64,000 bases of DNA from Lysobacter sp. KIS68-7 (GTDB taxonomy: Bacteria > Pseudomonadota > Gammaproteobacteria > Xanthomonadales > Xanthomonadaceae): contig NZ_CP089925.1 in the NCBI RefSeq assembly GCF_021284745.1, positions 1,735,001-1,799,000 of the forward strand, written 5' to 3'. The position numbers and the translations under genes are program-made. Positions 56,295-63,868 of this stretch are shown one piece after another. Under the pieces are notes generated by a model. It searched no databases. It had not been told where the DNA came from and saw nothing but the letters and a program-made list of their open reading frames with translations. Numbering within the stretch: position 1 is the first letter of the stretch; each line of letters begins with the position of its first letter.

Positions 56295-57497
56295 ATGTTT
56301 GCCCGCTTCGGCCATGACCGCCTTTTGCGCTACGCCGGCCTGTTCACCTGGGCCGTCGTCAGCATTCCGTTGCTCTATTCCTGGCTCGTCCCCTTGTTCG
56401 GCGACGGCGCGGAAGAACTCGCCCTGCGCCCGATGCCCTGGCAGGGATGGGTGTCGTATTTCGCCTTCGGCATCAGCTATGCGTGGCTGACGCGCGGCCT
56501 CGGTGTGCGCCGGCGCGTGCTCACCGACTTCGCCCTCCTGCTGATCCTCACCCTCGCCGCAGTGGGGGTGAGCTACTACAACGAGAGCGGCCTGGGCAGC
56601 GTGCTGCTGATGGTCGCGGCCTGCGTGCTGCCGTGGCTGCTGCCGCTGCCGCTGGGCGTGGCCTGGCTGGTCCTGAGCCAGCTGGCGGTGGTGCCGGTGT
56701 TCGTGCACGGCCTCAATTTCCCGCTGCTCGAGGCGCTGATGCAGTCCGTGCTGTATGCGGGCTTCTCCGGCTTCGTGTTCGTCACCAGCCTCGTGGCCCG
56801 GCAGCAGGCGCAGGCCCGCGAGGAGCAGCGGCGCCTGAATGCGGAGCTGCGCGCCACCCGCGCGCTGCTGGCAGAAAGCGCCCGCATCAACGAGCGCACC
56901 CGCATTTCCCGCGAGCTGCACGACCTGCTCGGCCATCACCTCACCGCACTGAGCCTGAACCTCGAAGTCGCTGGCCATTTGTCGGAAGGCCGGGTGAAGG
57001 AGCATGTGCAGCAGGCCCACACCCTCGCGCGCCTGCTGCTCACCGACGTGCGCGAAGCGGTCAGCCAGCTGCGCGAGGGCGGGGCGATCGACCTGGGCGC
57101 GGCCCTGCGGCCGCTCGCCGAGAATGTCCCGTCGCTCGCCATCCACATGGACATCGAAGAGCCGCTCACGCTCGACGACCCCGAGCGCGCCCACGTCCTG
57201 CTGCGCTGCACGCAGGAGATCATCACCAACACCGTGCGCCATGCCGGCGCGCGGAACCTGTGGATCGATGCCCACCGGATCGAAGGCGGCATCGGCATCG
57301 AGGCCCGCGACGACGGGACCGGCGCAGAAGTCCTCACGCCCGGCCACGGCCTGCGCGGCATGCGCGAGCGCCTGGCGCAACACGGCGGCGACCTTCAGGT
57401 CGACTGCCGCCCGGGTGAAGGCTTCCGCCTGCGCCTGAACCTTCCCGCGACCACAGCGGGTCCACTGAAACCCACGCCCGAAGGAGCGATGGCCTGA
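56295..57497 (+). CDS. Membrane sensor histidine kinase (HisKA_3 type)
   Basis: This 400-residue sensor kinase has 5-6 membrane helices in the first 175 residues, a short coiled coil (RQQAQAREEQRRLNAELRAT), the HisKA_3 phosphoacceptor segment RISRELHDLLGHHLTAL with His209, and a HATPase domain (TQEIITNTVRHAGA and the G box GHGLRGMRERLAQHGG). It autophosphorylates in response to an unknown envelope signal and passes phosphate to the adjacent regulator, whose ATG overlaps its stop (TGATG). A TAGGAT hexamer 10 bases before the ATG could be a -10 box giving a nearly leaderless transcript. The architecture is like DesK or LiaS. Confidence 0.93.
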   Translation: MFARFGHDRLLRYAGLFTWAVVSIPLLYSWLVPLFGDGAEELALRPMPWQGWVSYFAFGISYAWLTRGLGVRRRVLTDFALLLILTLAAVGVSYYNESGLGSVLLMVAACVLPWLLPLPLGVAWLVLSQLAVVPVFVHGLNFPLLEALMQSVLYAGFSGFVFVTSLVARQQAQAREEQRRLNAELRATRALLAESARINERTRISRELHDLLGHHLTALSLNLEVAGHLSEGRVKEHVQQAHTLARLLLTDVREAVSQLREGGAIDLGAALRPLAENVPSLAIHMDIEEPLTLDDPERAHVLLRCTQEIITNTVRHAGARNLWIDAHRIEGGIGIEARDDGTGAEVLTPGHGLRGMRERLAQHGGDLQVDCRPGEGFRLRLNLPATTAGPLKPTPEGAMA

Positions 57498-58150
57498 TGA
57501 ACACCGGCACGATCCGCATCTGCCTGGTCGACGACCAAACACTGGTGCGGCAAGGCATCCGTTCCCTCCTCGCGCTTGCCGAGGGCATGGAGGTCATCGC
57601 CGAGGCCGGCGACGGCCGCCAGGCCGTCGACATGATTCCGCAGGTCCGCCCCGACGTGGTCCTGATGGACATGCGCATGCCCGTGATGTCGGGCCTGGAA
57701 GCCCTGCAGGCCCTGGCCCGCGCGAATGCCCTGCCACCGACCATCATCCTCACCACCTTCGACGACGACCAACTCGTCCTTGCAGGCCTGAAGGCCGGCG
57801 CGAAGGGGTATCTGCTGAAGGACGTGACGCTCGAACAGCTCGTCGGTGCGATCCAGACCGTCGCCGCGGGCGGCTCGCTGGTCCAACCGGCCGTGACGCA
57901 GCGCCTGCTGTCGGGCCTGGAGCACATGCGCAACGATTTCGTCAGCCTCGACCGTCCGGACCCGCTGACGGATCGCGAGACCGAGATCCTGCGCCTGATG
58001 GCCAGTGGCTTCTCCAACAAGGAAATCGCCAATTCGCTGGGCGTGGCCGAGGGGACGATCAAGAACCACGTCTCCAACATCCTGTCCAAGCTCGGCGTGC
58101 GCGACCGCACGCGTGCCGTGTTGAAGGCCTTCGAGCTGCAGCTGGTGTGA
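57497..58150 (+). CDS. NarL/FixJ family response regulator
   Basis: This 217-residue regulator has a receiver domain (phosphoacceptor Asp58 in VVLMDMRMP; acidic pair at Asp12-Asp13; switch TTFDDDQLVLAG) and a LuxR-type helix-turn-helix at about 152-215 (LTDRETEILRLMASGFSNKEIAN and VAEGTIKNHVSNILSKLGVRDRTRA). It pairs with the preceding kinase through overlapping stop and start codons. Targets are unknown; the SRPBCC-like gene 90 bases downstream has its own promoter-like sequence and is a reasonable candidate. Confidence 0.95.
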   Translation: MNTGTIRICLVDDQTLVRQGIRSLLALAEGMEVIAEAGDGRQAVDMIPQVRPDVVLMDMRMPVMSGLEALQALARANALPPTIILTTFDDDQLVLAGLKAGAKGYLLKDVTLEQLVGAIQTVAAGGSLVQPAVTQRLLSGLEHMRNDFVSLDRPDPLTDRETEILRLMASGFSNKEIANSLGVAEGTIKNHVSNILSKLGVRDRTRAVLKAFELQLV

Positions 58151-58183
58151 CACAGGCTGGTGTTTAGCGGCGGGGCCTTTTGC

Positions 58184-58223
58184 TAGGATGGCCGGTCTGT
58201 GCGGGCCGCCCGGCGGCGGCCCG
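58184..58223 (+). promoter_or_regulatory. Candidate promoter and leader hairpin before the SRPBCC-like gene
   Basis: TGCTAGGAT (58181-58189) reads as an extended -10 element with the hexamer TAGGAT. Transcription from about 58196 would run through a perfect 9-base-pair hairpin, cgggccgcc / ggcggcccg (58202-58210 and 58215-58223), which ends 4 bases before the ribosome-binding site ggag (58228-58231). There is no T run, so the hairpin is more likely to affect mRNA stability or translation than to terminate. Confidence 0.35.
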
Positions 58224-58240
58224 GTCTGGAGACCTACCGA

Positions 58241-59311
58241 ATGACCCGTTTGATCGAGATCCTGATTTCCCTGGCGATCGTCGCCGCGCTGTTCCTCATC
58301 GTCGGCATCGTGCTGCCGTCCTCGCGCCACGTGAGCGAGAGCATCGAGACGAACCGCAAGATGGTGATCGTGCGCGACACGCTCAACAACCCGCGCCGCC
58401 TGAAGGATTGGAATCCTCTCGCGCTGCGCGACCCCAAGATGCAGTGGACCTTCACCGGTCCTGAAACCGGCGTCGGCGCCGGCGCGGAATACGTCTCGAC
58501 CGTGCGCGACCTCGGCAAGGGCAGCTGGACGATCACCAAGAGCGAGCCGAACACGATCGAGTACGCGATCACCAGCCCGATGCGCGGCAACAACAAGCGC
58601 ACGACGTTCACGCTCAAGCCCACCGGTCGCAACAACCGCAACGTCGAAATCACCCAGACCTTCGACGTCGATTTCGGCTTCGACCTGCTCGGTCGTTTCT
58701 CCGGCCTGTACATCCGCAGCGTCGGCGACGACATCAAGCTCGGCCTCGGCAAGCTGACCAACATGCTCGCTGGCGTGCCGAACTACGACTACGCGCAGGA
58801 CTTCGGTCGCAAGGATCCGGCGAACCTGCCGAAGGTTGCGCAGCTCCCGGCCGAGAACCTCCTGTTCGCCTCGGCGTCCGTCGAGCGCGACCCGGACAAG
58901 ATCAAGCTCGCGATGAGCAACAACCTGCAGTGGATCAAGAAGGTGATGGACGCCAACGGTCTCGAAGCCGCCGGCCCGATCCGCGTGATCACCACGGAAT
59001 TCGCGGCGGACAGCTACTCCTTCGACACCGCGCAGCCGGTGAAGAAGAAGGGCGAGACCGGCGAGCCGACGGCGGTGTCGCCGAAGCTCGAAGGCCCGGT
59101 GCAGTTCCTGCGCACCGAGCCGGCGAAGTACGCCACGGCGGGCTTCACGGGCCACATGATGAGCCTGGCCAAGATGCGCGATTCGCTGCGCGCCTGGACC
59201 ATGACGCGCGGCCTGGAAACGACCGGCCGTCCGTTCGAAGTGTGGACCGGCGGCCTCGAGCCGGGCTTCACCGATGATGGTCAGTTCCAGATGTTCTGGC
59301 AGGTCAAGTAA
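58241..59311 (+). CDS. Membrane-anchored SRPBCC/polyketide-cyclase-like protein
   Basis: This 356-residue protein has one N-terminal membrane helix (RLIEILISLAIVAALFLIVGIVL) and a large soluble part. The first half resembles an SRPBCC (START-like) domain as found in polyketide cyclase-type proteins of xanthomonads: VSESIETNRKMVIVRDTLNN, DPKMQWTFTGPETGVGAGAEY and VEITQTFDVDFGFDLLGRFS. The second half (about 190-356) has no clear family. The ligand is unknown; a hydrophobic pocket binding a lipid or small molecule is typical for the fold. ATG 58241 has GGAG at good spacing. The terminator at 59342 ends the unit. Confidence 0.82.
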   Translation: MTRLIEILISLAIVAALFLIVGIVLPSSRHVSESIETNRKMVIVRDTLNNPRRLKDWNPLALRDPKMQWTFTGPETGVGAGAEYVSTVRDLGKGSWTITKSEPNTIEYAITSPMRGNNKRTTFTLKPTGRNNRNVEITQTFDVDFGFDLLGRFSGLYIRSVGDDIKLGLGKLTNMLAGVPNYDYAQDFGRKDPANLPKVAQLPAENLLFASASVERDPDKIKLAMSNNLQWIKKVMDANGLEAAGPIRVITTEFAADSYSFDTAQPVKKKGETGEPTAVSPKLEGPVQFLRTEPAKYATAGFTGHMMSLAKMRDSLRAWTMTRGLETTGRPFEVWTGGLEPGFTDDGQFQMFWQVK

Positions 59312-59341
59312 CGGTCCTGCCGTTCACTGATTCGCTACGAC

Positions 59342-59370
59342 GAACGCCGCGCCTGCGGCGTTCTTCGTTT
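59342..59370 (+). terminator. Intrinsic terminator after the SRPBCC-like gene
   Basis: The 9-base-pair stem gaacgccgc / gcggcgttc with loop gcct is followed by ttcgtttcc. It lies 30 bases after the stop codon and directly before the ribosome-binding site of the DUF423 gene (gggaggcg). Confidence 0.8.
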
Positions 59371-59384
59371 CCGGGAGGCGAAAC

Positions 59385-59759
59385 ATGCGCGACACGATGC
59401 AGCACCCACGCCCGCCGATCAGTCGCTTGTTCGCTGCCAGCGGATGTCTGCTCGCGGGCGCGGCGGTCGCGCTTTCCGCGTATGCGGCGCATGGCGTGGA
59501 CGGCGATGCGCGTGCACGGCTCTCGCTCGCGGCGGCGTTCGCGTTCGGCCATGGCGTCGCGTTGGCGGCACTCGCCGGCCACACCGTGCGCTGGTTGAAG
59601 ACGCTCGGGCTCGCAGCCTTGCTGCTCGGCGTCGTGTTGTTCTGCGGCAGCCTGGCGGGCGCAGTGTTGCGCGGTTGGTCGACCGCCGCGGCACCTGTCG
59701 GTGGCATGCTGCTCATCGGCGGCTGGCTCGTGCTCGCCGCCCATTCCCTGCGACGCTGA
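59385..59759 (+). CDS. DUF423 family membrane protein
   Basis: This 124-residue inner-membrane protein is of the DUF423 (YgdD-like) family with four helices: SRLFAASGCLLAGAAVALSAY with the family's AAHG right after it (AYAAHGVDGDAR), AAAFAFGHGVALAALAGHTV, KTLGLAALLLGVVLFCGSLAG and a last one, GGMLLIGGWLVLAAHSL. The function is unknown. GGAGG lies upstream of ATG 59385. The glycosylase gene starts 10 bases after its stop, so the two are probably cotranscribed. Confidence 0.87.
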   Translation: MRDTMQHPRPPISRLFAASGCLLAGAAVALSAYAAHGVDGDARARLSLAAAFAFGHGVALAALAGHTVRWLKTLGLAALLLGVVLFCGSLAGAVLRGWSTAAAPVGGMLLIGGWLVLAAHSLRR

Positions 59760-59769
59760 GGAGCGATCG

Positions 59770-60456
59770 ATGGCGCGCCGTGCCCGAGGATTCGATACCG
59801 AAGCCGCGTTCGCATATTTGACCAAGCGCGATCGCAAGCTCGGCAAGTGGATGGAACGCATCGGGCCGATCGCGCCCGACGTGCGCTGGCGCAAGCCTTT
59901 CGATCCGGTCGATGCGCTCGCGCGCGCGATCCTCTACCAGCAGTTGAGCGGCAAGGCCGCAGCGACGATCGTCGGGCGCGTGGAGGCGGCGATCGAGAGC
60001 GATCGCTTCCACTGCGACACGCTCGCGCGCATCGATGATGTGGCCTTGCGTGCGTGCGGCGTGTCGGGCAACAAGTCGCTGGCGCTGCGCGACCTTGCGT
60101 TGCGCGAGCAGCGCGGCGAGATCCCGACGCTGCAGCAGATGGCGTCGATGGACGAAGACGCGATCATCGCCGCGCTGGTGCCGATCCGCGGCATTGGGCG
60201 CTGGACGGTGGAGATGATGCTGATGTTCCGACTGGGCCGCCCCGACGTGTTGCCCGTCGACGACCTCGGCATTCGCAAGGGCGCGCAGATCGTCGACAAG
60301 CTCGAGGAGATGCCCGCACCGAAGGCGTTGATGGCGCGCGGCGAGAAGTGGGGGCCCTACCGCACCTACGCGAGCCTGTACCTATGGCGCATCGTCGATG
60401 AGGCTTCACCGCCCAAACCGAAGGACGCCAAACCGGTGAAGCGCTCGCAGGGTTAA
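59770..60456 (+). CDS. AlkA-type DNA-3-methyladenine glycosylase
   Basis: This 228-residue DNA glycosylase of the helix-hairpin-helix superfamily starts base excision repair by removing alkylated bases. It has FDPVDALARAILYQQLSGKAAATIVGRV, the HhH-GPD motif IRGIGRWTVEMMLMF, and the catalytic Asp165 in VLPVDDLGIRKG. The N-terminal domain of E. coli AlkA is missing, so it is the short form seen in many bacteria. A basic C-terminal tail ends the protein. ATG 59770 follows gaggag. The stop interlocks with that of the convergent acyltransferase gene in TTAA (60453-60456). Confidence 0.93.
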   Translation: MARRARGFDTEAAFAYLTKRDRKLGKWMERIGPIAPDVRWRKPFDPVDALARAILYQQLSGKAAATIVGRVEAAIESDRFHCDTLARIDDVALRACGVSGNKSLALRDLALREQRGEIPTLQQMASMDEDAIIAALVPIRGIGRWTVEMMLMFRLGRPDVLPVDDLGIRKGAQIVDKLEEMPAPKALMARGEKWGPYRTYASLYLWRIVDEASPPKPKDAKPVKRSQG

Positions 60457-61520
60457 GCGCCCGCGGTCGCCGGCGATGCCACGGGCGTGCGCGTTCCGAA
60501 CCTGCGCTTGATTCGCAACGCGGGCCGCTCGACGCAGAACCACGACAAGGCCGCGAGCGCAATCGCAATAACGCTGGCGAACAGCACGTTGTGCATCGGC
60601 GTCCCCGGCGAATACAGCTGCACAAGCTGCGCCGCCGGCCAACCGTAGAGATACAGCCCGTACGAGAGGTCGTGGTGCGCAAAGCCCCGGCCAGGCCGGA
60701 GGAACGCGAGCCACAGCGTGCCGTAGCACACGAGCAGGAAGTAGGGCACCGCGAAGTACAGCGTGCCGCGCGTGAGTGCCGCCAACAGGAGCAAGGCCAG
60801 CACGATCCACCCCGACAAGGGCACGCGGTCGCGGTACAGCCATGCCGCCGTGCCGGTGATGAAGAACAGGACGCACCAGAGTTCGTTGACGCGCGCTTCC
60901 GGAATCGGCATCCCCGCGTGCTGGCCCCACCAGGCAAGGCCCGTCACGCCGAGGACGATCAGCAGCCACGGCAACAGATAACGACGTGCATCGACCATGC
61001 CGAGCAGGCCGGCGATCAGCAACGCGATATAGAGCTGGACCTCGATGGGCAGCGTCCACAGCGAGCCGTTGATCGCGGTGCGCGGCAGCGTTTCGAACAC
61101 GCCGGGCAGGAAGAACTCTGCGCGATGCAGCGTGGCGTTGTGGAAGAAGTACTGCCAGGTCTGCGGCGTGCGCCAGTAGTCGGCGGCGGTGGTCAGCAGG
61201 GGGCCGAGCACGAAGGTCGACAAGCCCACGCACACCACCAGCGCCGGCAGGATGCGCAGCGCGCGCGAAGCCAGGTAACCGCGCACATTGTTGCGCATCA
61301 GGCTCGCGGCGATGAGGAACCCGCTGATGACGAAGAACATGTCGACCGCGACACCGCCGGCGAACTTGTACTTCGTCCATTGCGCAACCAGGTCGCCGCC
61401 CGGCGTGCCCGTGATCGCCCAGGCATGGCCATAGACCACCATCCACGCGGCGATGAGGCGGATGAGATTGAAGTGGTTGCGGCCTTCGGACCAGGCTTGC
61501 GCAATGGTGCGCGTGCGCAT
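60453..61520 (-). CDS. Acyltransferase 3 family membrane protein (OafA/NodX-like)
   Basis: This 355-residue multi-helix protein belongs to the acyltransferase 3 family, which acylates cell-surface sugars such as O-antigen or peptidoglycan. The N-terminal motif NHFNLIRLIAAWMVVYGHAW carries the conserved R..AA..V...H pattern, and FFVISGFLIAASLMRN and RALRILPALVVCVGLS (the RxxR of the family) follow. About 10 helices run to residue 335. A basic tail follows. The acceptor is unknown. It lies 4 bases after the VanY-type peptidase gene on the same strand, so a cell-wall target is plausible. Confidence 0.92.
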   Translation of the reverse strand: MRTRTIAQAWSEGRNHFNLIRLIAAWMVVYGHAWAITGTPGGDLVAQWTKYKFAGGVAVDMFFVISGFLIAASLMRNNVRGYLASRALRILPALVVCVGLSTFVLGPLLTTAADYWRTPQTWQYFFHNATLHRAEFFLPGVFETLPRTAINGSLWTLPIEVQLYIALLIAGLLGMVDARRYLLPWLLIVLGVTGLAWWGQHAGMPIPEARVNELWCVLFFITGTAAWLYRDRVPLSGWIVLALLLLAALTRGTLYFAVPYFLLVCYGTLWLAFLRPGRGFAHHDLSYGLYLYGWPAAQLVQLYSPGTPMHNVLFASVIAIALAALSWFCVERPALRIKRRFGTRTPVASPATAGA

Positions 61521-61524
61521 TCGC

Positions 61525-62337
61525 TCAGTGTCCTTGCCAGCGCCAGTGCCAGGGTTCGTACACGATGCCGTGCGGGTTGTCGCGCGGGTAGCTCATGACG
61601 AAGCCGTGCGCGCCTGCGTTGTCCCGCAGCCAGGCGAAGGCGCGTGTCTTTTCGAAGCTCTCTTCCGCCGACGGTTCGTCCGGCGTGCCGATGTCGAGCG
61701 CACGGCCGCCGTGGTGTTCGCTGAAGCCTGGCGCGGCATTGACCTTGAGGATCTCCTCCACGGTCTGCCCGCGCGCGAGCTTCCGTTCGAAGATGCCGAA
61801 CTGGTAGTCGTGCGAGCGATAGCCGCTGATCGATTCGAGGACGACGTCGCTGCGCATCGCGTCGGCTTGCATGTGCTGCCATGCGCGCGCGGCATCGGGC
61901 AGGAGCCAGAGCGGGCGGCGGAAGCGATCGAAGCCGGCGAAGCCGAGGCGGTCGGGTTCGGCGACGAGGTCGAGTCCGCTGCGTTCGCTGTAGTCGTCCT
62001 CGTCCAGCCCGAGCGCGTCGAGGCGTTCGTGCAGGCGCGTCAAAGGCAGTTCGTAGATGCGCTCAAGCCCGGCGCGCGAATGCGCCGAACGGTCGTCGAG
62101 CGCATCGAGGGCGTCCTGCAAGCCGTCCTCGCGCCCGAGCGCATGCACCAGCGGCATCAGGCCTTCGGGGACTTCGGCGGCGAGATAGCGGCCGTCGCGC
62201 TTGCGGCGCAGGACACGCGTCGCGCGCGAGAGGACGCGCGCGTCATGGTTGCTGCGCGCGCGCAACAGACCGCCGGGCCAGACTTCGATGTCGGGCGTAT
62301 TGACGAGGATCCTGGGCACGGCGCGCATGCGCGCCAA
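61525..62337 (-). CDS. M15 (VanY-type) D-Ala-D-Ala carboxypeptidase-like protein
   Basis: This 270-residue protein has a C-terminal M15 peptidase domain (about 95-268) with zinc-binding SEHHGGRALDIG (Ser206, His208, Gly211, Ala213, Asp215 in the SxHxxGxAxD pattern) and EPWHWRW near the end, a His ligand. SISGYRSHDYQFGIFERKL is typical of VanY. The first 90 residues form a separate region without a family match. No classical signal peptide is visible, so export is unclear. An in-frame ATG three codons in is also possible. Six bases separate it from the small membrane protein gene upstream. Confidence 0.88.
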   Translation of the reverse strand: MARMRAVPRILVNTPDIEVWPGGLLRARSNHDARVLSRATRVLRRKRDGRYLAAEVPEGLMPLVHALGREDGLQDALDALDDRSAHSRAGLERIYELPLTRLHERLDALGLDEDDYSERSGLDLVAEPDRLGFAGFDRFRRPLWLLPDAARAWQHMQADAMRSDVVLESISGYRSHDYQFGIFERKLARGQTVEEILKVNAAPGFSEHHGGRALDIGTPDEPSAEESFEKTRAFAWLRDNAGAHGFVMSYPRDNPHGIVYEPWHWRWQGH

Positions 62338-62343
62338 TGTACC

Positions 62344-62538
62344 TCAGCGCGTGCGCCAGCCCCAGACCGCCAACGCGCCCAGGACGAGCGCCGCGACCCA
62401 CGAAGCGGCGGTCGGCACCTGCAACTGGCCGATCGCCACGGGCAGGCCTGCGAAGGCGCGGTAGGCCTGGAGCAGCGCGATGACGCTGAAGATCGTCGCC
62501 GACACGGTGATGTACCCACGAGATGGAGCAGTGGCCAT
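62344..62538 (-). CDS. Small two-helix membrane protein
   Basis: This 64-residue protein has two predicted membrane helices (ITVSATIFSVIALLQAYRAF and AASWVAALVLGALAVWGW) with a short polar link. A strong ribosome-binding site (GGGAGGA) precedes ATG 62538, and the DUF4177 gene ends 13 bases upstream, so it is a real member of the SPFH operon. I do not know its function. Similar small proteins occur beside SPFH genes and may be partners. Confidence 0.78.
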   Translation of the reverse strand: MATAPSRGYITVSATIFSVIALLQAYRAFAGLPVAIGQLQVPTAASWVAALVLGALAVWGWRTR

Positions 62539-62551
62539 GGCACGTCCTCCC

Positions 62552-62728
62552 TTACATCGGTTTCTTGAGGTAGAGCTGCACGGGGCGGAGCGGGTGCGTC
62601 ATGACGACGCTCACCAGTTCCCACCCCTGCAGGCCGAGCTGCGTCAGCTTTTCCTGCACCACGTCGCGGCTGACGCCCATGAAGCCCTTCAACTCCACGA
62701 CCTGGTAACTCCAGCGATCATTCACCAT
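62552..62728 (-). CDS. DUF4177-type small protein
   Basis: This 58-residue protein starts VNDRWSYQVVELKGFMGVSR (residues 2-21) and continues with QEKLTQLGLQGWELVSVVM and a final QLYLKKPM. The pattern W.Y.VVELK...G and LN..G.QGWELV....H (the GWELV core) is the DUF4177 signature. Its start lies within the end of the ribbon-helix-helix gene. The function is unknown; the family is often found next to SPFH or regulatory genes. It is too short to show in ordinary gene scans with a 60-residue limit. Confidence 0.82.
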   Translation of the reverse strand: MVNDRWSYQVVELKGFMGVSRDVVQEKLTQLGLQGWELVSVVMTHPLRPVQLYLKKPM

Positions 62729-62909
62729 CGTCGTTCTCCGTCGGAGGCGCGGCAGGGCCGGGGGGGAGCCGGCCTGCCTTGCGCAATGCGTCGCGCAACA
62801 CGTACTCGATCTGCGCGTTGAGCGATCGCAGTTCGTCGTCGGCCCATCGCTGCGCAGCGCCGAGCACGTCGGCGTTGATGCGCAGCGGATAGGCTTTCTT
62901 CTCAGCCAT
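62718..62909 (-). CDS. Arc-like ribbon-helix-helix DNA-binding protein
   Basis: This 63-residue protein has the ribbon-helix-helix fold of the Arc/MetJ type: KKAYPLRINADVLGAAQRWA, which covers the beta strand and helix 1, then ELRSLNAQIEYVLRDALRKA with the typical RSLNAQIEYVL helix. The Pro-rich tail is variable. Such proteins bind DNA as dimers and often control their own operon. It starts in the SPFH stop (ATGA) and overlaps the DUF4177 start by 11 bases. Two palindromes at 63816-63834 are candidate operators. Confidence 0.88.
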   Translation of the reverse strand: MAEKKAYPLRINADVLGAAQRWADDELRSLNAQIEYVLRDALRKAGRLPPGPAAPPTENDDGE

Positions 62910-63772
62910 CAGTACAGCGTGCCCGCGTTGACGATCGGCTGCGTCGCGCGTTCACCGCACAACACCACCAGCAGGTTGCTGACCATCTGCGCCTTGCGCT
63001 CTTCGTCGAGATGGACGACGCCATTCTTCTGCAGTTCCGCGAGGGCCATTTCGACCATGCCCACGGCGCCGGCGACGATGCGCGTGCGCGCCGCGATGAT
63101 CGCGTTCGCCTGCTGGCGTTGCAGCATCGCCTGCGCAATTTCGGGCGCGTAGGCCAGGTGGCTGATGCGCGCATCGAGCACCTGCACGCCGGCATCGGCC
63201 AGGCGTTCGGACAGTTCCTGCGCCAGGTGCGCGCTGATTTCGGCGGCGTGGCTGCGCAGCGAGAGCTGGCCTTCCTCGTGCTGATCGTAGGGATAGCTGG
63301 TGGCCATCGCACGCAGCGCGGATTCGGACTGGATCTGGACGAAGCTTTCGTAGTCGTCGACGTTGAACACGGCTTCGGCCGAATCCACGACCTGCCACAC
63401 GATCACCGCGGCAATCTCGATCGGGCTGCCGTCGAGCTCGTTGACCTTGAGCTTGCCGCTTTCGAAGTTGCGCACGCGCTGGCTGACCTTGCGCTTCGTA
63501 TAGAAGGGGTTGTTCCAGCGCAGGCCGTTTTCCTTGACCGTGCCCACGTACTTGCCGAACAGGCTCACCACCGCGGCCTGGTTGGGCTCGACCATGTACA
63601 GGCCGAAGCTGCAGAAGACGGAGAGCAGGGCGACCAGCAGGCCTGCGACGATCCACGCCGGGGCGCCAGCCCGGACGCCGTTGAACATCAGGTACGCGCC
63701 GAACAGCACCGCCACGATGAAGGCAAGCAGCATCGGGATGCCGGCGGCGGAGCGGAGGGGGTTCTCTTTCAT
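62909..63772 (-). CDS. SPFH domain membrane protein
   Basis: This 287-residue protein has two N-terminal membrane helices (residues 10-30 and 38-57) and an SPFH domain starting VEPNQAAVVSLFGKYVGTVK, with ASTYPYD-like ATSYPYDQHEEGQLSLRSH and the AQAMLQRQQANAIIAARTRI helix. It resembles the stomatin/YbbK-like SPFH proteins found in many bacteria and likely forms an oligomer in the membrane. The start ATG 63772 is chosen since the upstream open frame covers the promoter. A short operon follows: ribbon-helix-helix protein, DUF4177 protein and a small membrane protein. The precise role is unknown. Confidence 0.9.
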   Translation of the reverse strand: MKENPLRSAAGIPMLLAFIVAVLFGAYLMFNGVRAGAPAWIVAGLLVALLSVFCSFGLYMVEPNQAAVVSLFGKYVGTVKENGLRWNNPFYTKRKVSQRVRNFESGKLKVNELDGSPIEIAAVIVWQVVDSAEAVFNVDDYESFVQIQSESALRAMATSYPYDQHEEGQLSLRSHAAEISAHLAQELSERLADAGVQVLDARISHLAYAPEIAQAMLQRQQANAIIAARTRIVAGAVGMVEMALAELQKNGVVHLDEERKAQMVSNLLVVLCGERATQPIVNAGTLY

Positions 63773-63814
63773 CGAAGGCCTCGTTGGGCGCCCCGGAAAG
63801 TAGGGCGCCTGCAT

Positions 63815-63843
63815 GTGATATCACTCTGATATCAACTGCGCAA
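63815..63843 (-). promoter_or_regulatory. Operator-like double palindrome in the SPFH operon promoter
   Basis: Two perfect TGATATCA palindromes lie at 63816-63823 and 63827-63834, with centres exactly 11 bases apart. On the minus strand they lie between and over TTGCGC (plus strand 63838-63843) and TATCAC (63815-63820), a weak -35/-10 pair with 17-base spacing upstream of the SPFH gene. The arrangement matches how ribbon-helix-helix repressors bind tandem half-sites along one DNA face. Confidence 0.5.
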
Positions 63844-63868
63844 CGGACAGGCGACGGACGGCGGTGCG

